A DNA stretch of 19,364 nucleotides, taken from positions 1-19,364 of the forward strand of contig CAZWZG010000043.1 in assembly GCA_964638245.1 (NCBI GenBank), written 5' to 3'. The notes below the pieces were generated by a model. That model made no database searches. It saw only the letters and a list, made by a program, of their open reading frames with translations, and was not told the origin of the DNA. Made by a program: the position numbers and the translations under genes. Positions 14,165 through 19,364 of this stretch are shown here, in pieces. Source of the DNA: CAZWZG01 sp964638245 (GTDB lineage: Bacteria > Pseudomonadota > Alphaproteobacteria > Rhodobacterales > Rhodobacteraceae). Positions within the stretch are counted from its first letter, which is position 1, and each line of letters opens with the position of its first letter.

Positions 14165-16336
14165 TTACTCGGCCATTCCAATCGAGAAAAACATCGTCTC
14201 TCCGGAATGGTCATCAACCCCATCATTGTCGGTCGAAACCCACATCGTACCATCTGGCTGGATTGCGAGTCCTTCCACTTTATCCAGCACGTAGCCGCCC
14301 GTCGACGTCAGCGCAGGGATCAGATCCTGAACCAGTTCCTTTGATACGACCGGAAGGTCGCTTCCCAAAGGAGCAGGTATCATTTCGGAAGCAGGAATGC
14401 GGTAAATTTTCTTGGTCACCGCGGCAATACCGTGCTGGTTATCGCGCTCCACCACGTAGAACCAGTCCCCATGGGCGACAATTTCGGATAGGCCAACCCA
14501 ACCAGTTGCGGGCACGGCCTTTTCATAGTGGACTGCGCCCCATTCCTCGGTTTCGGTGTTATATGCCACGAGTTTAACGTGGTTCTCAGGGTCGTCCGCC
14601 CATTCACGTTGGATGGCCATCCAAAGCACATCCCCGACCTTGGTAATGCCTTCGAAACCAAAGCGACGCTCGACCGCCATCAACTCCGGCGGAAGGCCAA
14701 TTTCGCCCGAACGAAACTGGATCTCGCCGGAGGCATCAACATGATAGAGTGCATGGGGGATGACCCGATCGGTACGACCTTCTGAAGCCACCCAAAACCC
14801 ACCTTCGTCGTCCAAAGTGATGCCTTCCATGTCGAGCTGTTGTGCGGCTTCGCCGTTCTGACGAGTCACGCGGATGACTTCGACAATCCGGGCCGGGGTC
14901 TGACTGGGGTCGATTTTGAGGATCGACGGTTGAAAACCGTAGAAGCTGTCGTTCACGGCATAAATCATGCCGTCTGCATCTGCGACCATCCCAGAGATGG
15001 CGCCAAATCCGACCAGTTCGCCCATACCGGCGGAGGTCAAATGCGGATAGGCTGCGTCAGCTTCTTGGTACTCGTACAGCATGACATGCGCACGCGCGGC
15101 ACCATCTTCGAGACCATCATACTCGTTGGCCGTCGCAAGCAGTCCACGTCCCGGGATGGCAACCGCGCCTTCTGGAGAAATCCCAGAGGGCAGTAGTTGC
15201 GAAAGCACGGGATTGGCCGGGTTGCTCACATCGTACACGCCGACGATGGATGAGCGCTCTGCCATCACAAAGACATAGGGCGTGCCTTCAAACGTAGCGA
15301 ACTCCATCCCTTCGGGTTCAACGCCCTTTGCGTCGGAGCGTCGGTCCGGATAGTGCCCGATCTGAACGATGGCGTGTTCAAAGCTTGTGCCGCTTTCCCA
15401 GACGAGTGTGCCATCCTTATGAAAGATCGTTAAGCCGCGCGAGCCGCCGTCCATGTCGCCTTCATTGGCTGTCGCGAAATGATCGTTGTCGATCCATTGG
15501 ATCCCATCGGGTTCCCGGAGACGACCCTGCTGGGTTTCGTCAAAGACCAACGCGGCGCGTTCGTCCGTCGCATCGATGTTCGTCAAATCGACACTTCCGG
15601 CCGAGAAATGGGACACAACTGAGCCATCCCGCGCGACCACCACAATGTGGTTGTTTTCCTGCAACGTGACGACTGTTTCGCCAAGCCCATTGATGTCCAC
15701 GAATTCAGGCTCTGGATCGGACCCTGCAATTCTGGCCAAACCCGTCAGATTGGCTCGGATCAGGCTGGCGCAATCGAGCGAGCCGTCAACGACATCAATC
15801 ATGACAAGGTCACCGGCAGGCATCTGTGGGACGCGACCATCGCCCAAATCCTCGTCTCGCTCGTTTTCGATTGCGATCGAAATGAAAGACCCGTCTGGCG
15901 CTTTCCCGGTCGAGTCCGGTTGGCCGCCCAGATCGCAGCGTGTCAACTCGGTCATGCTTGCCAAATCGATCGCCTTTACCATGCCGGAGGGCTCGGTGTA
16001 GCTCTGCGATGTATTGATACCGACAAAGGCCGTGTTGCCGATGATCGAAATCGCCGTCGGTTCACCATCCATGGGCATCACGCCCAACGGTGCTGGACTG
16101 TAAGGATCCGTGATGTCGATCGCACCGATCACACCGGCCGGGCTGTCAGAATAAACCAACGTTCTCCCATCGTCGGTCGCATCGATGATCTCGGCAGATG
16201 TCTCTTCGGGCGTTTCACCTGAGAAATTCAGCGTCACAGGGAACGACGCAATTCGGTTGAAGTTCTTTTCTGCCAATACAGGTGTAGCGAGCACTAAAGC
16301 GGTCGCGGTGGAAGCCAAAAGTAGGCCTTTGGACAT
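14165..16336 (-). CDS. Secreted phytase-like (esterase-like activity of phytase) beta-propeller protein
   Basis: The 723-residue protein has a signal peptide (MSKGLLLASTATALVLATPV, cut after VLA, residue 22). Its N-terminal half has propeller-like repeats (IGAIDITDPYSPAPLGV, GVYDVSNPANPVLSQLL). Its C-terminal half fits the phytase-like esterase domain, with DMEGITLDDEGGFWVASEGR, RRFGFEGITKVGDVLWMAIQRE, GLSEIVAHGDWFYVVERDN and a final LDKVEGLAIQPDGTMWVSTDN. It is rich in Asp and Glu, as calcium-binding propellers are. By family it may hydrolyse phosphoesters outside the cytoplasm, but biochemical proof for this family is thin. The ATG at 16336 has GGGGAGAGGA upstream; the frame is open to 16564 without a signal sequence. 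It is convergent with the ugp operon, with a possible Pho box upstream. Confidence 0.82.
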   Translation of the reverse strand: MSKGLLLASTATALVLATPVLAEKNFNRIASFPVTLNFSGETPEETSAEIIDATDDGRTLVYSDSPAGVIGAIDITDPYSPAPLGVMPMDGEPTAISIIGNTAFVGINTSQSYTEPSGMVKAIDLASMTELTRCDLGGQPDSTGKAPDGSFISIAIENERDEDLGDGRVPQMPAGDLVMIDVVDGSLDCASLIRANLTGLARIAGSDPEPEFVDINGLGETVVTLQENNHIVVVARDGSVVSHFSAGSVDLTNIDATDERAALVFDETQQGRLREPDGIQWIDNDHFATANEGDMDGGSRGLTIFHKDGTLVWESGTSFEHAIVQIGHYPDRRSDAKGVEPEGMEFATFEGTPYVFVMAERSSIVGVYDVSNPANPVLSQLLPSGISPEGAVAIPGRGLLATANEYDGLEDGAARAHVMLYEYQEADAAYPHLTSAGMGELVGFGAISGMVADADGMIYAVNDSFYGFQPSILKIDPSQTPARIVEVIRVTRQNGEAAQQLDMEGITLDDEGGFWVASEGRTDRVIPHALYHVDASGEIQFRSGEIGLPPELMAVERRFGFEGITKVGDVLWMAIQREWADDPENHVKLVAYNTETEEWGAVHYEKAVPATGWVGLSEIVAHGDWFYVVERDNQHGIAAVTKKIYRIPASEMIPAPLGSDLPVVSKELVQDLIPALTSTGGYVLDKVEGLAIQPDGTMWVSTDNDGVDDHSGETMFFSIGMAE

Positions 16337-16400
16337 TATCCTCTCCCCAAGCTGGTTGTAGCCTTCGGAGTGGTTGGCGTTTGTAAACGTTGCGCAAAGG

Positions 16401-16422
16401 GCTTGTGGCAGTTTTGTGAAAC
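16401..16422 (-). promoter_or_regulatory. Candidate second Pho box, upstream of the phytase-like gene
   Basis: On the minus strand two 11-bp units read GTTTCACAAAA (16422 to 16412) and CTGCCACAAGC (16411 to 16401). They match the better unit at ugpB (CTGTCACCAAA) at eight and seven of eleven positions. A further unit in phase, CGTTTACAAAC, lies 11 bp further on. The site is 65 bp upstream of the ATG at 16336. It is weaker than the ugpB box, and an inverted repeat CGTTTGTAAACG at 16378-16389 overlaps the likely -10 region. Confidence 0.4.
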
Positions 16423-16627
16423 GGTACCTAACCTTGAGGACGCGCCCAGGAAAAATCTTTGGGCTCAAATGGCCGCCTTTTTGTTCAAGATAATTCCAAG
16501 GTTGAAGCGGGTAATTGGTTCTCGACGCCCCTTGCAACCGTTGACCAGTGTTTGCGAAACTCAAGTGGGCAGTGGCGAGCCCAAACCGGCAATCTCACCC
16601 AATACTATTCTGCGCCGGCGTGCCCGG

Positions 16628-16870
16628 TTACCGTTTTTTTGGTGCGACCCGTGAATACACGCCTTCCGGCAAGTCCAAGGCAGCCCGCAGATCAGCGATC
16701 TGACCAAGGCTGAGCGTGATCTTTTGCATGCGCTCAGTCCGCGGATCCATCTGTTCGATGGTGACGCAATCGTCAAACCCGTGGATCGTCACGTCCTCTT
16801 GGCGGTGCTGTGCGGGGTCGTCGACAAGGGTGACGACGGTGGCGTCAAATTCGTGCTCGATCGTAAACAT
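16628..16870 (-). CDS. Uncharacterised 80-residue cytoplasmic protein
   Basis: I do not recognise this protein. It has no signal peptide and no hydrophobic helix. It begins MFTIEHEFDATVVTLVDD, has an EDVTIHGFDDCVTIEQMD stretch suggestive of beta strands, then a helix LSLGQIADLRAALDLPEGVY and a basic tail (APKKR). The mix of acidic beta core and one helix looks like a small folded domain. ATG 16870 was preferred because family-like composition begins there; the upstream open frame to 16963 is arginine- and proline-rich and unconvincing. The ribosome site is poor. It is divergent from the M48 peptidase gene. Coding is likely, function unknown. Confidence 0.6.
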   Translation of the reverse strand: MFTIEHEFDATVVTLVDDPAQHRQEDVTIHGFDDCVTIEQMDPRTERMQKITLSLGQIADLRAALDLPEGVYSRVAPKKR

Positions 16871-16978
16871 GGGATTAAGCCTGACGACATCGGCGGAGCC
16901 TCGCAAGCCCCCATTGCGCGGCTTTGCAAATGGTCTAGGTTTCGCGCGAGGTGTGCAGTGCAAGTAAAGGATAAAGAG

Positions 16979-17692
16979 ATGCGTTTTCGCGGACTACTTT
17001 TGGGTTTGCCGCTGGTTTTCGCCGCGGCCTGCCAGGATGTGGCGCTTACGCCCGCCCCACAGCCGGACCCGGCCCCGGTTCCGACGGTCGCTCGAACGGG
17101 ATCTCCCCAGAACCTGAGCGATTTCACGCGGGTTGTGGCGCGTGTTGAACCAGTCGCGGAGCGCGCGTGCCGGCAAAGCGATCCTCGCGCCAATTGCGAT
17201 TTCTTCGTCAGGGTTGATCGGGACCCTAGGAAACAGCCCAATGCTTTTCAGTCGCTCTCCGATAGCGGACGCCCCGTAATCACGTTCACCGAGACGTTGA
17301 TCCGCCAAACGCTCAACGATGATGAGCTTGCCTTCATCTTTGCGCATGAGGCCGCACATCACATCGAAAAACATATCCCACGTATTCAAGGCCCAGCCAC
17401 GGCAGGTGCCGTGATTGGCGGAATTCTTGCTGAAGCGCTGGGTGCGGGCCAAGCAGGCGTTGAGATCGGCCAGCAGCTTGGCGGAACGGTGACGGCGACC
17501 CGCTTCAGTCGCGAATTCGAGCTTGAGGCGGATGCTCTTGGCACGCGGATCACGGCCGCCGCCGGCTATGATCCGGTCCGCGGTGCAGCGTATTTCAGCA
17601 TCGTTCCCGATCCTTCCAACCAATTTCTGGCAACGCACCCGCCCAACGCTGATCGGGTCCGGACGGTCCAGCGCGTCGCGGCGGGTCTGTGA
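16979..17692 (+). CDS. M48-family metallopeptidase, predicted lipoprotein
   Basis: The 237-residue protein has a lipoprotein signal (MRFRGLLLGLPLVFAAAC, lipidated Cys18). A Pro-rich linker (about 24-36) follows, then an M48 zinc protease domain. The catalytic HEXXH is HEAAH (123-127), the third zinc ligand is Glu183 in FELEADALG, and the THPPNADR ending (219-226) is typical of BepA/YfgC and LoiP relatives. Cys64 and Cys73 may form a disulfide. By family it would act in the periplasm, anchored in a membrane, on misfolded outer-membrane proteins; the substrate is inferred. AAAGGA lies 7 bp before ATG 16979. The open frame continues upstream to 16724 but lacks a signal and overlaps the divergent gene. 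Confidence 0.9.
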   Translation: MRFRGLLLGLPLVFAAACQDVALTPAPQPDPAPVPTVARTGSPQNLSDFTRVVARVEPVAERACRQSDPRANCDFFVRVDRDPRKQPNAFQSLSDSGRPVITFTETLIRQTLNDDELAFIFAHEAAHHIEKHIPRIQGPATAGAVIGGILAEALGAGQAGVEIGQQLGGTVTATRFSREFELEADALGTRITAAAGYDPVRGAAYFSIVPDPSNQFLATHPPNADRVRTVQRVAAGL

Positions 17693-17817
17693 TCTCATCT
17701 GCCTCGTTCTGAGGCCTATCGGAAACCGAAACCTCCAGAAGCGTCCGTTTTGGCGCGGCGCCTGTCGTTTTCGGAATTGTGAGGTCGGCGGATCCCGGAA
17801 AAGGATGGCGCGGTGGA

Positions 17818-17831
17818 CCGGCGCATGCCGG
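17818..17831 (+). other. GC-rich hairpin in the fhs leader
   Basis: CCGGC (17818-17822), a GCAT loop and GCCGG (17827-17831) form a short strong hairpin 31 bp before the fhs start. The fhs ribosome site GGGGAGGGA follows at 17845-17853. It could modulate fhs translation. I do not see the conserved core of the ZTP or THF riboswitches, and no T-tract follows it. Confidence 0.3.
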
Positions 17832-17862
17832 CCAAGAGTTTTCCGGGGAGGGACCGCCGGCC

Positions 17863-19364
17863 ATGGCCTATAAAACCGACATCGAGATTGCCCGCGAGGC
17901 TAACAAAAAACCGATCCAAGAGATCGGTGAGAAGCTGGGGATCCCGACGGAGCATCTGCTGCCCTACGGGCACGACAAGGCCAAGGTAGGACAGGCGTTC
18001 ATCAACTCGCTCGCCGACAAGAAAAACGGCAAGCTGATCCTTGTGACCGCGATCAACCCGACACCCGCAGGTGAGGGCAAGACAACCACGACGGTTGGTC
18101 TTGGCGATGGCCTGAACGCGATTGGCAAGAAGGCCTGCATTTGTATTCGCGAAGCGTCGCTCGGGCCCAACTTCGGGATGAAGGGTGGGGCCGCTGGTGG
18201 CGGATACGCGCAAGTGGTGCCGATGGAGGATATGAACCTCCACTTCACAGGCGATTTTCACGCGATCACGGCGGCACACAACCTGCTTTCGGCGATGATC
18301 GACAACCACATCTACTGGGGCAACAGCCTTGAGATTGATGAGCGCCGCGTGACGTGGAAGCGCGTGCTGGACATGAACGACCGGGCGTTGCGCGATACGG
18401 TGACATCGCTGGGCGGTGTGGCAAACGGTTTCCCGCGCCAGACCGGTTTTGACATCACGGTGGCGTCCGAGGTCATGGCGATTCTGTGCCTGTCCAAGGA
18501 CCTCGCTGATCTGGAGAAACGCCTTGGCGACATGATCGTCGCCTATCGCCGCGACCGCTCCCCCATCTATGCGCGTGACATCAAAGCCGACGGGGCGATG
18601 ACGGTGCTCTTGAAAGACGCGATGCAGCCCAATCTTGTGCAGACGCTCGAAAACAACCCTGCCTTTGTCCATGGCGGACCGTTTGCGAACATCGCCCACG
18701 GCTGTAACTCGGTAACGGCGACCAAGACTGCGCTGAAACTGGCGGATTACGTTGTGACCGAAGCTGGCTTCGGCGCCGATCTGGGTGCCGAAAAGTTCAT
18801 GAACAGCAAGTGCCGCAAGGCGGGTCGGGCGCCCGATTGCGTCGTTCTGGTTGCAACCGTGCGGGCCATGAAGATGAACGGCGGCGTCGCAAAGGCCGAT
18901 CTGGGGGAAGAGAACGTCGGCGCCGTCGAAAAAGGCTGCGCCAACCTTGGGCGCCACATCGAGAACGTGAAGTCGTTCGGCGTTCCCGTGGTCGTCGCGA
19001 TCAACCATTTCGTCACCGATACGGATGCCGAAGTGGCTGCGGTAAAGGCGTTCGTCGAAGCCCAAGGGTCCGAAGCGATCCTTGCCAAGCACTGGGCCGA
19101 CGGGTCGGCAGGTGCGCAAGAGCTTGCCACGCGTGTGGCCGAGATCGCCGACAGCGGCATCAGCCAGTTCGCACCGCTCTACGAGGACGGTCTGAGCCTG
19201 ATGGAGAAGATCGAAACGGTAGCGAAACGCATTTACCGCGCGGACGAAGTTCTGGCCGACAAGAAGATCCGCGATCAATTGAAAGCATGGGAAGACGCCG
19301 GGTACGGGGATCTGCCGGTTTGTATGGCCAAGACGCAGTACTCCTTCTCGACGGATCCGAACCT
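17863..19364 (+). CDS. fhs: Formate-tetrahydrofolate ligase, truncated by the window edge
   Basis: About 500 codons are present; the family is usually about 555-560 residues, so roughly 55 are missing on the right. The enzyme joins formate to tetrahydrofolate with ATP, giving 10-formyl-THF for purine and one-carbon metabolism. It starts MAYKTDIEIAREANKKPIQE. The ATP-binding P-loop is PTPAGEGKTTTTVGLGDGLN (66-85), followed by REASLGPNFGMKGGAAGGGY and MEDMNLHFTGDFHAITAAHN. VHGGPFANIAHGCNS and VTEAGFGADLGAEKF are also family signatures. The ATG at 17863 follows a GGGGAGGGA stretch. It is a cytoplasmic homotetramer in known cases. In marine Rhodobacteraceae it often serves methylated-substrate oxidation together with folD. 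No frameshift is visible. Confidence 0.96.
   Translation, partial: MAYKTDIEIAREANKKPIQEIGEKLGIPTEHLLPYGHDKAKVGQAFINSLADKKNGKLILVTAINPTPAGEGKTTTTVGLGDGLNAIGKKACICIREASLGPNFGMKGGAAGGGYAQVVPMEDMNLHFTGDFHAITAAHNLLSAMIDNHIYWGNSLEIDERRVTWKRVLDMNDRALRDTVTSLGGVANGFPRQTGFDITVASEVMAILCLSKDLADLEKRLGDMIVAYRRDRSPIYARDIKADGAMTVLLKDAMQPNLVQTLENNPAFVHGGPFANIAHGCNSVTATKTALKLADYVVTEAGFGADLGAEKFMNSKCRKAGRAPDCVVLVATVRAMKMNGGVAKADLGEENVGAVEKGCANLGRHIENVKSFGVPVVVAINHFVTDTDAEVAAVKAFVEAQGSEAILAKHWADGSAGAQELATRVAEIADSGISQFAPLYEDGLSLMEKIETVAKRIYRADEVLADKKIRDQLKAWEDAGYGDLPVCMAKTQYSFSTDPN

Noticed and set aside
16378..16389. CGTTTGTAAACG inverted repeat as a LacI-family operator
   Set aside because: The wider sequence does not form the extended palindrome of such operators and no LacI-type regulator is in the window.
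17693..17862. ZTP or tetrahydrofolate riboswitch upstream of fhs
   Set aside because: The leader is GC-rich with a short hairpin, but I cannot find the conserved riboswitch core sequences.
17716..19278. A 520-codon open frame on the minus strand opposite fhs
   Set aside because: It is the shadow of fhs, whose plus-strand translation matches the family throughout. The antisense frame has a His/Arg-rich composition and no family motif.

Overview
The window looks like a chromosomal segment of a Rhodobacteraceae (Roseobacter-type) alphaproteobacterium. This rests on high GC with alphaproteobacterial codon use, an AspRS carrying non-discriminating signature residues, the linked methylmalonyl-CoA epimerase and DUF1467 gene pair, and an fhs gene. 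The species cannot be named from the sequence. I see no mobile element, CRISPR array, tRNA or rRNA.

Left part (1-5100). On the minus strand lie, in transcription order, a cyclopropane-fatty-acid synthase family methyltransferase (cfa-like), a GT87-type membrane mannosyltransferase, and the first codons of carB, which runs off the left edge. The cfa-like gene is divergent from aspS on the plus strand. aspS ends in a strong bidirectional terminator shared with a convergent small gene for a 59-residue one-helix membrane protein.

Middle-left (5099-7900). A single-receiver response regulator on the minus strand has a near-consensus CtrA site upstream. It is divergent from a plus-strand pair, methylmalonyl-CoA epimerase and a DUF1467 membrane protein, which are translationally coupled. 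This pair converges by overlap on a minus-strand pair, a YdjA-like nitroreductase and an EI24/CysZ-like membrane protein, which is also coupled.

Centre (7893-16336), the most interesting part. A gene-poor, more A/T-rich pocket holds one orphan gene for an exported protein of about 99 residues. Next comes a complete ugpB-A-E-C-Q operon (binding protein, two permeases, ATPase, glycerophosphodiester phosphodiesterase) in the E. coli gene order. Upstream of ugpB are four 11-bp-phased repeats that form a textbook PhoB box. A terminator hairpin sits between ugpB and ugpA. Convergent to the operon is a gene for a 723-residue secreted phytase-like protein, with a weaker candidate Pho box upstream. 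Together these suggest a phosphate-starvation locus: a secreted phytase-like protein possibly acting on phosphoesters outside the cytoplasm, Ugp importing glycerophosphodiesters or glycerol-3-phosphate, and the GDPD releasing glycerol-3-phosphate inside. The binding protein lacks one of the two tryptophans that hold glycerol-3-phosphate in E. coli UgpB, and UgpA has Cys in place of the conserved Gly of the EAA loop, so specificity and coupling may differ from E. coli.

Right part (16337-19364). An uncharacterised 80-residue protein (minus) is divergent from an M48-family lipoprotein peptidase (plus). It is followed by fhs (formate-tetrahydrofolate ligase), which runs off the right edge after about 500 codons.
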